From an uncultured Clostridia bacterium (GTDB taxonomy: Bacteria > Bacillota > Clostridia > TANB77 > CAG-508): a stretch of 64,000 nt of DNA. Location of the stretch: contig CANRNR010000003.1 of assembly GCA_947632035.1 (NCBI GenBank), positions 1 through 64,000 of the forward strand, given 5' to 3'. The notes below the pieces were generated by a model. It had not been told where the DNA came from and made no database searches. It saw only the letters and a list, made by a program, of their open reading frames with translations. Positions 38,707 through 49,126 of this stretch are shown piece by piece; the first letter of the stretch is position 1; every line of letters starts with the position of its first letter. The position numbers were made by a program, and so were the translations under genes.

Positions 38707-40098
38707 TTATTTCTGCTCAACTTTGTATTTATCTATTATTTCTTTAACTTTTTGTTTTATTTGTTTTGTTTCTTCAATAGAATATAAGTCATGTAAAATA
38801 AATACTTTATCTATTCCGTCTAGCTTTAATTCGCTTGTAGCTTCAATTAAATCCTTTTTATGAACTAATTTTTCTTCTGGAATATCTGCCATTAAGCATC
38901 TTATATATGAATCTAAATAGCGAGGTCCTGCAATTATAATTTGTTTTATCGATTCATCATTTAAAAATTCGTAATCTGTATCATAATGCCATGATGTATT
39001 TTCCATTCCTTTTGCATCTTCATGTAAATCATCTAGTATTACAATTACCGCTTTGTTTCCCTTTTCATTTTTGGTATAATTAAAAGCTATTGAGCATGCT
39101 ATTGGGTTCATTCCTTTGGCTAATTGTGTAACTATTTTATAATCTTTATAGTTTTCTTCACTATACCTTGTTTCTACTATTTTTAATTTTGCAAAAGAAT
39201 CATTAATTTGTTTTTGTGTTAATTTTAATTGCTTTAACACTATAATTACTGCTAACATATTATATATATTTATAATATTATCATTTACAAGGTCATAAAC
39301 TTCTTCCTCATCTTTAAATTTTACTGTCATTTGCATATTTTTTAAATCTAATTTAGTTACATGGTAATCTGGATCAGGGCATTTATAATCGCAATTTGGG
39401 CAATATGCTTTTCCTATATGATGATATCTAACATATTCATATTTTATTGGTGATAAACATTTTGGACATACTCTAATATCTCTCGTGATGTTTTTGCAAT
39501 CTTCAGTATCTGTTTCAAGCCTATCTATTCCAAAGTAAATCTTTTTATTGCCTTCTGCTACATGACTGCATATAATATCATCTGCATTTTCAATCATAAT
39601 GGTTTCTTTTGGAATATATTTGTTTAAAATGCTTGCTATAAATTCTGTATGTGCATTTCTCATAAGAGAATCTCTAAATAAGTTAGTACATATTAAATAT
39701 GTAGGTGTTAAATATGGGTAAACCTTATTAGCACTTCTTTCATCTATTTCTAGAACGGCTAAATCTTTTTTTGCTTTTCCTGTAATCGTGGAACCACTAA
39801 TTAAAGTAGTTGCTATTCCACCATCTATGTTTGAACCATATTTATTGTTTATAAAGTCAAATCCATTTTGTGATAATATGTCATTTATCATATTACAAGT
39901 TGTTGTTTTTCCATTTGTTCCTGTTACACCTATTATCGTTTTTGGTTTATCAAGTCTTCCCATAAAATCTGGGCATATTGATAATGCAACTTTTCCAGGA
40001 AAATATGTTGCATTTCTTTTAAGTATTTTTAATGCAAATGAAGAAAGTTTTGCAATCCAAAGTGCTATATAAAACTTAAGTGTTTTTTTATAATTCAT
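38707..40098 (-). CDS. MurT-like Mur ligase family protein (lipid II amidation)
   Basis: About 463 residues from the ATG at 40098 (RBS TGGAGG); the track start is 21 codons longer. N-terminal helix, P-loop GVTGTNGKTTTCNM, the central domain with a four-cysteine zinc ribbon (RVCPKCLSP... KAYCPNCDYKCPDP) as in MurT, and a DUF1727-type C-terminal domain. MurT activates the D-Glu carboxylate of lipid II for amidation using ammonia from GatD. The partner gene follows 43 bp downstream. Confidence 0.85.
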   Translation of the reverse strand: MNYKKTLKFYIALWIAKLSSFALKILKRNATYFPGKVALSICPDFMGRLDKPKTIIGVTGTNGKTTTCNMINDILSQNGFDFINNKYGSNIDGGIATTLISGSTITGKAKKDLAVLEIDERSANKVYPYLTPTYLICTNLFRDSLMRNAHTEFIASILNKYIPKETIMIENADDIICSHVAEGNKKIYFGIDRLETDTEDCKNITRDIRVCPKCLSPIKYEYVRYHHIGKAYCPNCDYKCPDPDYHVTKLDLKNMQMTVKFKDEEEVYDLVNDNIINIYNMLAVIIVLKQLKLTQKQINDSFAKLKIVETRYSEENYKDYKIVTQLAKGMNPIACSIAFNYTKNEKGNKAVIVILDDLHEDAKGMENTSWHYDTDYEFLNDESIKQIIIAGPRYLDSYIRCLMADIPEEKLVHKKDLIEATSELKLDGIDKVFILHDLYSIEETKQIKQKVKEIIDKYKVEQK

Positions 40099-40328
40099 AA
40101 AAGCCTCCATTTCTATTGCTTTTGTATATACTTTATATGAAATTATATGTATTTTTTTCACTATAATTATTCATATTTTTTCTTTCCTAATTTTACCCTT
40201 TATTTGTAGTTTTATCAAGTATATTTACATATTTTTATGCTTTGATTTAATATTTCAATTGACGATTTTTATGCTTTGATAAGCTTATGTTGATAAACAA
40301 TTTGCTTTAGAGTTAGTATTTAGCTAAA

Positions 40329-40369
40329 AAAACTAAGTATATAAATTATAAATATATACTTAGTTTTTA
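40329..40369 (-). terminator. terminator after the Rpn-type gene pair
   Basis: Arms AAAACTAAGTATATA and TATATACTTAGTTTT, T-rich on both sides, so possibly bidirectional. Confidence 0.75.
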
Positions 40370-40439
40370 ATATCTTTTGTATTTAGTATTATTTCAGTTC
40401 TTGTGTTATTTTGAGTAATTTTAATTTTACATTTTCCTA

Positions 40440-40670
40440 CTATTTTAATTTTTCTTTTATAACTTCTTCTATACTTAAAAATCTTTTTTCAAATACTTGG
40501 TTCGTCATATCACAAATTTTATTAAACTCATTTAACTTAGCAAAGTTTCTCATATTAACTTTGTGATATTTATCTATGTTTTTTCCTAGATTTATTTGTT
40601 CTTGTCTTATTTCATTTAATAATTCATTTATTTCTATTAAAAAGTTTTCAAATTCTTCTTGTTTTAACAT
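40440..40670 (-). CDS. small coiled-coil protein linked to the Rpn-type nuclease
   Basis: 76 residues, mostly helical and charged (FENFLIEINELLNEIRQEQ). Not recognised. It starts 6 bp after the upstream nuclease-like gene with a weak GGGGTG ribosome binding site, so it is probably co-expressed and may be a partner. Confidence 0.5.
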   Translation of the reverse strand: MLKQEEFENFLIEINELLNEIRQEQINLGKNIDKYHKVNMRNFAKLNEFNKICDMTNQVFEKRFLSIEEVIKEKLK

Positions 40671-40676
40671 AGTTAT

Positions 40677-41666
40677 TCACCCCTCTTTTTGAATTTTTAA
40701 AATTTCTTGTTGTGATACACCAGTATACTTTTCAATTGTTTCAACAGATAGACCTTGTAATAACATGTTAGTTATGAACTGTTTGATTATTTCTTTTTTG
40801 GCCTCTTTTTTTCCTTCCCTCTTGCCTTTCATTCTTTCTTGGTCCATAATTCTTTCAATAACATTCTTCACTTCATTCATCTCCTTTTTCATAATATTTC
40901 TTGACATTTCCTCTATTTCGTCATCTTTTAATTTAGCTCCTAACAAATGTTTTATTATTCTTATAATATTTACTGCATCTTCTTTTTTCACTATTCCATT
41001 CATTTTTGGTAATACTTTTAATAATTCTTCTTTTGTCTTACTTTTTTCTAATATCATTGCATAAGCTACCATATTTTTCTTACATAAAAGTTCTTCTACT
41101 GTATAATCATTTATATCAACTATTTTATAACTAATATCTACAAAATTTTCATTGTATTCTTCTAACTTTTCCTCCTTTTCTTTATAGCTTTTCGGCACTT
41201 TCCATTTTTTATTTCCAGTATATAATACAATTGGAATTATTTTAGGAAGTACTAAACACATTGGATTTTGTTTCATAATATGTTTGATTAGCTCTGTAAT
41301 ATATTCAAATATTCTATATGTCATATTTTTATCAACTTTTGATTGATGTTCTACTAAAAAATATATTTCTTTATTTTTTACTTTAAATATAACATCTGAT
41401 TCTAATTCTCCATAGTCAGCCATTAAAAAACTTTTATTGTATGGTTGCAATAAGTTATTTTCTAAGAACTCTTTAAGCTTATTATCAACAAAAACACTAA
41501 TAAATTCTTTAAAGTCTTCTTGATTATTGAGCACATCTTTAAAAAGCTTATCATGAGTATGATATGCTCCATAAATATACTCTTCTGAGCTTTCACTTAC
41601 CATATCAATAAATTTTGTAATTAAATCATCTGTCATCTCTTCATAGCTAATTTCTTTGCGATTCAT
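40677..41666 (-). CDS. Rpn/PD-(D/E)XK nuclease-family transposase-like protein
   Basis: 329 residues. The N-terminal HDKLFKDVLNNQEDFKEFI segment, then ESDVIFKVKNKEIYFLVEHQSKVD with the acidic and QSK residues of a PD-(D/E)XK core, fit the Rpn (PF04754-type) recombination-promoting nucleases. The C-terminus is a Lys-rich helix and a short helix-turn-helix-like end (LQGLSVETIEKYTGVSQQEI). Such genes are common, often plural, in gut Firmicutes. Ribosome binding site AGGAGG. Confidence 0.75.
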   Translation of the reverse strand: MNRKEISYEEMTDDLITKFIDMVSESSEEYIYGAYHTHDKLFKDVLNNQEDFKEFISVFVDNKLKEFLENNLLQPYNKSFLMADYGELESDVIFKVKNKEIYFLVEHQSKVDKNMTYRIFEYITELIKHIMKQNPMCLVLPKIIPIVLYTGNKKWKVPKSYKEKEEKLEEYNENFVDISYKIVDINDYTVEELLCKKNMVAYAMILEKSKTKEELLKVLPKMNGIVKKEDAVNIIRIIKHLLGAKLKDDEIEEMSRNIMKKEMNEVKNVIERIMDQERMKGKREGKKEAKKEIIKQFITNMLLQGLSVETIEKYTGVSQQEILKIQKEG

Positions 41667-41870
41667 TTTTACCTCCTAGTAAATATGGTGGCTTGATTTA
41701 AATAACCTCTCATATTCCTTATAAATAATTTTAATATTGGAAATTTGCCGAAAAAAATTTTTAAGATTTACCATAAATTTGAATTGAATTAATCTGTGTA
41801 TTATTATAAAACTTTTGTTTTGAATATGTCAATACTTTTTTATGAAATTTATAATTTTCTAGTATAAAAT

Positions 41871-41926
41871 AAAAATACTATGTTTTGTAATCACTTCTCA
41901 ATAATGCACAAAAACATAGTATTTTT
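41871..41926 (-). terminator. terminator of mnmA
   Basis: Arms AAAAATACTATGTTTT and AAAACATAGTATTTTT. It begins about ten bases after the stop codon of the frameshifted (full-length) mnmA product, consistent with that end being the real one. Confidence 0.85.
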
Positions 41927-41935
41927 AATCTATAT

Positions 41936-43061
41936 TTATATAATTTTTCCTCCACCTAATACCACATCATCAAGGTAAAAAACTACCGATTGTCCGTGGT
42001 GTAATTGCTCTTTGTGGTTCTTTAAATGTTACTTTTGCTACTAAATCTTTTATGTTATTATTTTGACTAATTTCTCCACTACTACTTTTATCTATTTTTT
42101 CAATATGTAGAATAGCATCTGCCTCTTTTGCCCTGTACCTTACTTTTGCTTTTATTTCAATAGGTTTTGATAAATCTATATCTAACAAAAAGTTTAATTC
42201 GTTGGCATATAATTCATTTGTGTATAGTTCTTCTTCTGTTCCAACAACTACTTCATTTTTTTGCATATCTATCTTTAATACATATAAAGGTTCTTTATAT
42301 GCTATTCCTAAGCCTTTTCTCTGCCCTACGGTGTAGAAAATTACGCCTTCATGCCTTCCTAATATTGTTCCGTCACTTAAAACAATATTACCTGCTTTTG
42401 GTTTTAATTTTGCTTTTTTCGTTAGAAAGTTTCCATAGTCATTATCTGGTATAAAGCATACCTCTTGGCTGTCTTTTTTGTGTGCAACTCTTAATTCATA
42501 TTCTTCAGCAATTTTTCTTACTTCTTCTTTTGTTTTAAAGTTTTCTAAAGGAAATAACATTTTTGGCAATACCTCTTTTGGTATACTGTATAAAAAGTAA
42601 GTTTGATCTTTTTTTTCTGATTCTGATTTTTTTAATACGTATTGCTTGTATTTTTCTGAATACTCTACTTTTGCATAATGACCTGTGGAAATATAATCAC
42701 ATTCAAGCTCTAAGGCTTTTTTATAAAACACACCAAATTTTAAGTATTTATTACATTCAATGCAAGGATTTGGTGTTCTTGCACATTTATAGCAATTAAC
42801 AAAGTCGTCTATAACATATTTTTGAAATTCTTCTTCGCAGTTTAAAGTGTAATGTGGTATTCCTAATTTGTCACATACTCTTTTTGCATCATAAGTAGCA
42901 CTAAAAGAGCAACAACCTCCTTCTACTTCTGGGCACTCTTTATCTTCCCATAGCTTCATTGTTGCTCCTATTACTTCATATCCTTCATTTTTTAATATTA
43001 CTGCTGCTGTAGAGCTATCTACACCACCACTCATACCTAATAGTACTTTTTTATTCTTCAA
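41936..43061 (-). CDS. mnmA: tRNA-specific 2-thiouridylase MnmA, read through a +1 frameshift at CGGA
   Basis: Thiolates U34 of Lys, Glu and Gln tRNAs. PP-loop GMSGGVDSS, catalytic cysteines in RTPNPCIECNKY and DSQEVCFIP. The track ORF ends AITPRTIGSFLP at 41970, which is not the family's end. At the in-frame CGG, skipping the C gives TPGQSVVFYLDDVVLGGGKII, ending at 41936. This is the expected MnmA C-terminus (TPGQAVVFY...LGGG). This is the clearest of the five cases, because the shift restores a family-typical end rather than bridging two ORFs. Confidence 0.93.
41993..41996 (-). other. C-GGA +1 frameshift site in mnmA
   Basis: Zero-frame codons CCA CGG ACA. The restored reading is CCA (C) GGA CAA, the PGQ of the conserved C-terminal motif. 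Confidence 0.85.
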
Positions 43062-43089
43062 TTTTTATTTCCTTTCGATTTTTGTATGA

Positions 43090-43539
43090 TTATGAATTTT
43101 CAGGACTTTCTAATATTATAGTAACAGGTCCATCATTTAAAAGGCTTACTTTCATATCTGCTCCAAATATTCCTTTTTCAACATGTATATTATTATTCTT
43201 ACATTGGTTGCAAAAATATTCATATAAAGGCTCTGCTATTTCTGGTCTTGCAGCATCAGTAAAAGATGGCCTATTTCCATGTGCACAGTCTGCATATAAA
43301 GTAAATTGTGATATTATTAAAAGCTCGCCATTTATATCTTTTAATGCTAAATTCATTTTTCCGTTTTCATCTTCAAATACTCGCAAATTGCACAACTTTT
43401 TAACTAGATAATCTGCTTTTTCCTTTGTGTCGTCATGGGTTACACCTAGTAATACTAAAAAGCCTTTTTCAATTTTGCCTACTACATTATTATTTACTTC
43501 AACTTTAGCATTTTTTACTCTTTGTACTACTAGCTTCAT
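43090..43539 (-). CDS. dtd: D-aminoacyl-tRNA deacylase
   Basis: 149 residues, normal length. [15 protein letters not shown] at the N-terminus, the SQFTLYADC catalytic motif and the GPVTI motif near the C-terminus ([12 protein letters not shown]). It removes D-amino acids from tRNA. Lies 28 bp upstream of mnmA, forming a small translation-quality cluster. Ribosome binding site GGCGGAGG. Confidence 0.95.
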   Translation of the reverse strand: MKLVVQRVKNAKVEVNNNVVGKIEKGFLVLLGVTHDDTKEKADYLVKKLCNLRVFEDENGKMNLALKDINGELLIISQFTLYADCAHGNRPSFTDAARPEIAEPLYEYFCNQCKNNNIHVEKGIFGADMKVSLLNDGPVTIILESPENS

Positions 43540-43596
43540 ATACCCTCCGCCTATTGTTTAAAAAATTTTAAATAATAATTATTTTTATTAATTCTT

Positions 43597-44364
43597 CTAT
43601 CTTTCTGTTCCTGTATCATCTATTTTATTTTTTTCTTCTCTTTTACCAATTTCACTATAATCACGTTTTTTCATTATTTCTAGTATGTCACTAGTAACCA
43701 TTTCTGAAATATCAATAATAAATCTTTCAATTTCACCTTGATATTGGTCTGTTTTTATAACATTATATTTTGATGAAAGACTAGCTAAAAATTCGTTTTC
43801 TTTATCTAAATAAGAATTTACCATTTCAATATTTGGTACATTAACTATTCTTCCTGGTCTTCCTTTTCTTTCTACACTAAGCTCAGGAGAAGTTATCAAA
43901 TTATATGTTATAGGTCGATATTTATTTAAAAAATCGGTTTTAAAGAATTCTTTTAAAATAGCAACATCTTTCATTGATATTATATTTTTTTGTATATCAA
44001 CATCAAGCCAAGGAATTCTATCTAGCATTCCTCTATCATACATTACAATTCTTGGAGTAGAATTATTTATATCTTCACTTAAATTTTTTAGTAGTTCCAT
44101 TATCATCCATATTTCGTATTCTTCTGCATTCTTATTTTCAATTGGATTATATTCAGCTGTTTCCCTTCTTGTTTGAAATGGAATATTTGCTTTTTCAAAT
44201 AAATTTTTAAAGCTATTTAGTAATGTTGTTTTTCCACTTTTTGGAGTACCTACTAATTCAACAAAAATTGGCCCTGTACTTTTTTCTAATCCTAGCTTTA
44301 TTTGACTTAAATTATTTTCTATATTTTTCATTTGTGCTTGCATTTTTTGTTCTATTTTTTCCAT
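43597..44364 (-). CDS. P-loop nucleoside/thymidylate-kinase-like protein, unknown substrate
   Basis: 255 residues. After an N-terminal coiled coil comes the P-loop VELVGTPKSGKTTLLNSF, a YDRGMLDR motif typical of deoxynucleoside/thymidylate kinases, and the lid-like RKGRPGR segment. The C-terminus is charged and helical. The substrate is not predictable. About 150 bp downstream of the HD hydrolase, on the same strand. Confidence 0.6.
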   Translation of the reverse strand: MEKIEQKMQAQMKNIENNLSQIKLGLEKSTGPIFVELVGTPKSGKTTLLNSFKNLFEKANIPFQTRRETAEYNPIENKNAEEYEIWMIMELLKNLSEDINNSTPRIVMYDRGMLDRIPWLDVDIQKNIISMKDVAILKEFFKTDFLNKYRPITYNLITSPELSVERKGRPGRIVNVPNIEMVNSYLDKENEFLASLSSKYNVIKTDQYQGEIERFIIDISEMVTSDILEIMKKRDYSEIGKREEKNKIDDTGTER

Positions 44365-44388
44365 ATATTTTACCTTATTTCTTTATTT

Positions 44389-44486
44389 ATTTTACTTAAT
44401 ATAGATTTATTTATTTTTTATTATTTTCTACTTAATATAGATTTAATTACTTTTTCATTATCTTTTACTTGATATAGATTTATCTA
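44389..44486. repeat. degenerate ~45-bp tandem repeat, about two to three copies
   Basis: The motif ACTTAATATAGATTTA (last copy ACTTGATATAGATTTA) recurs three times at spacings of about 45 bp in the gap between the HD hydrolase and kinase genes. AT-rich and non-coding. Confidence 0.6.
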
Positions 44487-44515
44487 CTTTTTATATTCTT
44501 CTATAATAATTTTAT

Positions 44516-45070
44516 TTAAAAAATCTTGTCTAATATTTCCTTATACTTTTTAAATAATTCATTTTCTTCGTTTGTATTTTCAATAACAGCATCATACATA
44601 CTTTTATAATACCACTTTTGCTCTTCTACTGGCTTATTAAAGTCTTTCCATACATCATTTCCTTTTTCTTGATACACAGCATATAAACATTCTAAGTTGC
44701 TTATTTTATCTGCACATTCTACTAATTTTCCATCTAAACTTGCAGTTTTCATTTTGTTTATTGCATCTATTTTTCTTTCTTTCCACTCTAAACTTTTATT
44801 TTCTGATACTTCCCACACTATTTTGGCAACCGCTTCGCCAAATTCATTTTTTACATCTTCTAAAGTATATTTTGTATCTTCAACAACGTCATGTAAAACC
44901 CCTGCAATAACTGCATTAGTACTTGCTCCTGCTCTTTGTAAAATCATTGATACTGTAAATGGATGAAAAATCATATCCACTTCTTTATCTGTTTTTCTTT
45001 TTTGACCATTATGTGCTTTTGTAGCAAAATAAATGGCATAATCTAATAATTCCATACCATATTGCTTCAT
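44516..45070 (-). CDS. HD-domain phosphohydrolase (SpoT/MESH1-like)
   Basis: 184 residues. LDYAIYFATKAHNGQKRK, the metal-binding His of IFHPFTV, the HD pair in AGVLHDVVEDT, and CADKISNLECL match the hydrolase half of RelA/SpoT enzymes and small MESH1-like (p)ppGpp hydrolases. No synthetase or TGS domain. The nucleotide substrate is inferred. Ribosome binding site GGAGG. Confidence 0.75.
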   Translation of the reverse strand: MKQYGMELLDYAIYFATKAHNGQKRKTDKEVDMIFHPFTVSMILQRAGASTNAVIAGVLHDVVEDTKYTLEDVKNEFGEAVAKIVWEVSENKSLEWKERKIDAINKMKTASLDGKLVECADKISNLECLYAVYQEKGNDVWKDFNKPVEEQKWYYKSMYDAVIENTNEENELFKKYKEILDKIF

Positions 45071-45146
45071 TTTTTCCTCCGTTACACAAATATATTTAAC
45101 TCATATATAAGCCTATTTAAATAAAGCATTTTCAATTTCTATTTTA

Positions 45147-46907
45147 TTACTTTTCTTCTACTATTTTAATATGAACATCTCTTAGTTGCTCACTACTTAC
45201 TGTACTTGGTGCTCTCATAAGTAGGTCTCTTGCCTTTTTATTCTTAGGGAATGCTATTACTTCACGAATGTTTTTACTATCTGCAACAAGCATTACCATT
45301 CTATCTAGTCCTGGGGCTGCTCCTGCATGTGGTGGAGTTCCATATTGGAAAGCATTGTATAATGCACCAAATCTAGTTTCTACTTCTTTTTCGCTATATC
45401 CAGCTATTTCAAAGGCTTTAACCATTAGCTCTGGATCATGGTTTCTTACTGCTCCTGATGCTACTTCATAACCATTGCATACTACGTCATATTGATATGC
45501 TAAAATATCTAATGGATCTTTTGTCATTAATGCTTCCATTCCACCTTGTGGCATTGAGAATGGATTATGATTGAAGTCTATTTTTCCTTCATCTGATAAT
45601 TCATACATTGGAAAATCTACTATATAGCATAAACGATATACATTTTTTTCTAATAAATCTAATCTATTTCCAAGTTCTATTCTAATAGCTCCTGCTATTT
45701 TTTGAACTGTTTTAAATTCATCTGCCATAAAGAAAACAGCTGTATTTTCTTTCATTCCTATTTTTTCTTTTAAAGCACTTTGTACATCTTCAGTAATAAA
45801 TTTTGAAATTCCTCCTGAAAGTACATTTTCATTATCTACTTTTACCCATGCTAAGCCTTTTGCACCTGTTTCTTCTACTGCAAATTCTGTCATTGAATCA
45901 AAGAATTTTCTTCCTTGCTCAGCACCATTTTCCACTACTATTGCTTTTACTGTTTTATCTTTAAATGCATTAAATTCTACATTTTTAAATATTTCAGTAA
46001 CATCTTGTATAATTAATGGATTTCTTAAATCTGGTTTATCGCTTCCGTATTTTTCCATTGCTTCTAAATATGGTATTTTAATAAATGGTGCTTCATCTAC
46101 TTTCCAGTTTGTATGTGTTTTAAAAACAGTAGTGAATATTTCAGCTAATACTTTTAATACATCTTCTTGCTCTGCAAAGCTCATTTCAAAATCTAGTTGA
46201 TAAAATTCTCCTGGTGCTCTATCTGCTCTAGGGTCTTCATCACGGAAACATGGAGCGATTTGATAATATTTGTCAAATCCTGATACCATTAAAAGTTGCT
46301 TAAATTGTTGTGGTGCTTGTGGAAGTGCATAAAATTCGCCCGGATGTAATCTGCTTGGTACTAAAAAGTCCCTTGCTCCTTCTGGTGATGAGTTTGCTAA
46401 GATAGGTGTTTGAATTTCTGTAAATCCAAGTTCGTCCATCTTTCTTCTAATAGTTTTCATTATCTCGCTACGAAGTAAAATTGTGTTATGTAGTTTTTCA
46501 TTTCTTAAATCTAGGAATCTGTATTCTAGTCTTAAATCCTCTTTTACTTCTCCTGCTTTTTCAGAGTTTATTTCAAAAGGTAATACATTTTTGCATTTAC
46601 CTAAAATTTGAATTTGTTTTGCATCTATCTCAATTTCTCCAGTTGGTATTTTTGTGTTTTTGTTAGAACGCTCTATTACTGTTCCTTTTACACCTACAAC
46701 ACATTCTGTTACTATTTTTTCTAGTACAGTTTTATCTATTGAATTATTGTCTGCTGAAATAACAACTTGTGTAATTCCAAATTGGTCACGAAGGTCTATG
46801 AATACCATTGAGCCTAAGTTTCTTATTTTTTGTACCCAGCCTGCAAGTGTAACTTCTTCTCCAACATTTTTTATATTTAATTCTCCACAATTATGATCTC
46901 TATACAT
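45147..46907 (-). CDS. aspS: aspartyl-tRNA synthetase
   Basis: 586 residues, bacterial-type AspRS. OB anticodon-binding domain (EVTLAGWVQKIRNLGSMVFIDLRD, in part), class II motif 2 (PCFRDEDPRADRAPGEFYQLD, in part), the GAD insertion domain, and motif 3 GAAPGLDRMVM. Charges tRNA-Asp (and possibly tRNA-Asn, but asnS is present nearby). No T-box is visible upstream. Confidence 0.97.
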   Translation of the reverse strand: MYRDHNCGELNIKNVGEEVTLAGWVQKIRNLGSMVFIDLRDQFGITQVVISADNNSIDKTVLEKIVTECVVGVKGTVIERSNKNTKIPTGEIEIDAKQIQILGKCKNVLPFEINSEKAGEVKEDLRLEYRFLDLRNEKLHNTILLRSEIMKTIRRKMDELGFTEIQTPILANSSPEGARDFLVPSRLHPGEFYALPQAPQQFKQLLMVSGFDKYYQIAPCFRDEDPRADRAPGEFYQLDFEMSFAEQEDVLKVLAEIFTTVFKTHTNWKVDEAPFIKIPYLEAMEKYGSDKPDLRNPLIIQDVTEIFKNVEFNAFKDKTVKAIVVENGAEQGRKFFDSMTEFAVEETGAKGLAWVKVDNENVLSGGISKFITEDVQSALKEKIGMKENTAVFFMADEFKTVQKIAGAIRIELGNRLDLLEKNVYRLCYIVDFPMYELSDEGKIDFNHNPFSMPQGGMEALMTKDPLDILAYQYDVVCNGYEVASGAVRNHDPELMVKAFEIAGYSEKEVETRFGALYNAFQYGTPPHAGAAPGLDRMVMLVADSKNIREVIAFPKNKKARDLLMRAPSTVSSEQLRDVHIKIVEEK

Positions 46908-47073
46908 ATATTTATTGTCCTTTCTAATTTGTATAAAAATTTTGCTATGTCTAATATTTCGTAAATCACTACGTTTGCCTTATTATTTTATTCCATTTTT
47001 GCTTGAAAGTAAATGGGTATTTATAATTTTTTAAAAGTTTATAAGTATATACAGAACTTTGGAAATCTAAAAA

Positions 47074-47105
47074 ATCCTTACCAAGATAATAATCTTAGTA
47101 AGGAT
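47074..47105 (-). terminator. terminator of the 77-residue ORF
   Basis: Arms ATCCTTACCAAGAT and ATCTTAGTAAGGAT around a 4-nt loop, followed on the minus strand by six T. Confidence 0.85.
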
Positions 47106-47144
47106 ACATTTTTATTTTTCTTAGTATTTTGCATTGATTAAATA

Positions 47145-47378
47145 TTATTTTACCTCGTATTCTTTGCAAAACCTTTCAAATGTTATACCTTCGGTATTTG
47201 GTATAAGAGCAGCGTCTTTAAAAGTAAAGTCTTTAAGGTCTTCCAAAAAACTACATACTGCATCTAACTTATTGAGTCTATAGCGATAAAGTCCATGGCA
47301 AAATGCTATATACCTTTTAGCATACAATGTCCCTTCTTTAAAAGCCTTTTTTTCTTCTTCGGTTTTAAAATTTGTCAT
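47145..47378 (-). CDS. small hypothetical protein
   Basis: 77 residues, helical and mixed charge (EEKKAFKEGTLYAKRYIAFC...FEDL-like). Not recognised. Ribosome binding site AAGGAGG and its own terminator support a real single-gene unit. Codon use is slightly richer in C/G than in neighbours. Confidence 0.55.
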   Translation of the reverse strand: MTNFKTEEEKKAFKEGTLYAKRYIAFCHGLYRYRLNKLDAVCSFLEDLKDFTFKDAALIPNTEGITFERFCKEYEVK

Positions 47379-47728
47379 AACCTTGTGTCCTCCTTAAAGT
47401 GATTTTTTAGTTGCAATACCGAAAAATAAAAATGTGATTATGTTTAACTATACAAATTTTATCATGTTTTGTAATTAAAGTCAAATGCCTAACTGGTGTT
47501 AATTTTGCAATAACTATCTAATCTTATTTATGAAATTAACTATCTAAAAAATTCAAATCAAAAATTAAACAAAGTCGTAAATGTAACATATTATTTAGCA
47601 CATAGTGAAAAAAATTCCAACAAAATATTGAATTTCGTAGTATTATCCTATATAATTAGGGTATTATTATTTTATTGAAAAAATTATTTTAAAAAATATA
47701 TTTAACAAAAAGAAAGGGATGTTTTTTA
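47379..47728. other. divergent intergenic region upstream of asnS
   Basis: 350 bp without an ORF, with an 11-bp direct repeat TAACTATCTAA (about 47511 and 47539) and the asnS promoter. No T-box features seen. Confidence 0.5.
47628..47656 (+). promoter_or_regulatory. promoter of asnS
   Basis: TTGAAT, 17-nt spacer, TATAAT. The start is near 47663, giving a 65-nt leader with RBS GAAAGGGA. Confidence 0.7.
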
Positions 47729-49126
47729 ATGGAAACAAAAAAAGTATTAGTTAAAAACCTATATAGAGATTTAGATACCTACGCTGGAACTACTGTTGAA
47801 GTTTCAGGTTGGGCTAAAACAATTCGTGATTCTAAAAACTTTGGATTTATTGAATTAAATGATGGTAGTTTTTTCAAAAATGTACAAATAGTATTTGATA
47901 CTGAACTTTCAAATTTTGAGGAAATAAGAAAGCTTTCTATAAGTTCTTCTATCATCGTTACAGGAGAGGTTGTAAAAACAGAAAATGCAAAGCAACCTTT
48001 TGAAATAAAAGCAAAAGAAGTTAAAATTGTAAATCAAGCAGATTTAGATTATCCGCTTCAAAAAAAGAGACATTCTTTTGAATATTTAAGAACAATTAGC
48101 CATTTGCGCCCAAGAACAAACACATTTAATGCTGTTTTCCGTGTTCGTAGTGTTCTTTCTTATGCAATTCACAAGTTCTTCCAAGAAAAAGGATTTGTTT
48201 ATGTTCATACACCTATCATTACTGGAAGCGACTGTGAAGGTGCAGGAGAAATGTTTAGAGTAACTACTATGGACATGCAAAACCCTGCAAAAACTGAAGA
48301 TGGAGATGTTGATTATAGCCAAGATTTCTTTGGTAAATCTTCACACCTTACTGTTAGTGGTCAATTAGATGTTGAAACTTTTGCGCACGCATTCCGTAAT
48401 GTTTATACATTCGGTCCTACTTTCCGTGCTGAGAATTCTAACACAGTAAAGCACGCAGCTGAGTTTTGGATGATAGAACCAGAAATTTGCTTTGCAGATT
48501 TACAAGATGATATGGATTTAGCTGAAGAAATGGTTAAATATATAATTTCTTATGTGCTTGAAAATGCACCTGAAGAAATGGAATTCTTTAATCAATTTGT
48601 AGATACTGGATTATTAGAAAGATTACACAATGTAATAAATTCTGATTTTGGTAGAATTACTTATACAGATGCCATTAAAGAACTTGAGAAAGTAAATGAC
48701 CAATTTGAATACCCTGTTTCTTGGGGTGTAGATATTCAAACAGAACATGAAAGATATCTATCTGAAAAAGTATTTGGAAAACCTGTATTTGTAACAGATT
48801 ATCCAAAGGAAATCAAAGCATTTTATATGAAACAAAATCCAGATGGTAAAACTGTTGCAGCTACTGACCTTCTAGCTCCTGGAATTGGAGAAATTATCGG
48901 TGGTAGCCAAAGAGAAGATGATTTTGATAAGTTAACTGCTCGTATTGAAGAATTAGGTCTTAAAAAAGAAGATTACTGGTGGTACTTAGATTTAAGAAGA
49001 TATGGTAGTTGCGTTCATAGTGGTTTTGGTTTAGGTTTTGAGAGAATGCTTATGTATTTAACTGGTATGCAAAATATTCGTGATGTGCTTCCATTCCCAA
49101 GAACACCAAAGAACTGCGAATTTTAA
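47729..49126 (+). CDS. asnS: asparaginyl-tRNA synthetase
   Basis: 465 residues. OB domain ([20 protein letters not shown]), motif 2 ([21 protein letters not shown], in part) and motif 3 ([14 protein letters not shown]). Charges tRNA-Asn. Its TAA stop codon overlaps the first bases of REP element C, so the element sits directly at the gene's end. Confidence 0.97.
   Translation: METKKVLVKNLYRDLDTYAGTTVEVSGWAKTIRDSKNFGFIELNDGSFFKNVQIVFDTELSNFEEIRKLSISSSIIVTGEVVKTENAKQPFEIKAKEVKIVNQADLDYPLQKKRHSFEYLRTISHLRPRTNTFNAVFRVRSVLSYAIHKFFQEKGFVYVHTPIITGSDCEGAGEMFRVTTMDMQNPAKTEDGDVDYSQDFFGKSSHLTVSGQLDVETFAHAFRNVYTFGPTFRAENSNTVKHAAEFWMIEPEICFADLQDDMDLAEEMVKYIISYVLENAPEEMEFFNQFVDTGLLERLHNVINSDFGRITYTDAIKELEKVNDQFEYPVSWGVDIQTEHERYLSEKVFGKPVFVTDYPKEIKAFYMKQNPDGKTVAATDLLAPGIGEIIGGSQREDDFDKLTARIEELGLKKEDYWWYLDLRRYGSCVHSGFGLGFERMLMYLTGMQNIRDVLPFPRTPKNCEF

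Noticed and set aside
46908-47144. T-box upstream of aspS (and asnS, cysS)
   Set aside because: No T-box core sequence or specifier stem could be found in the available leaders.
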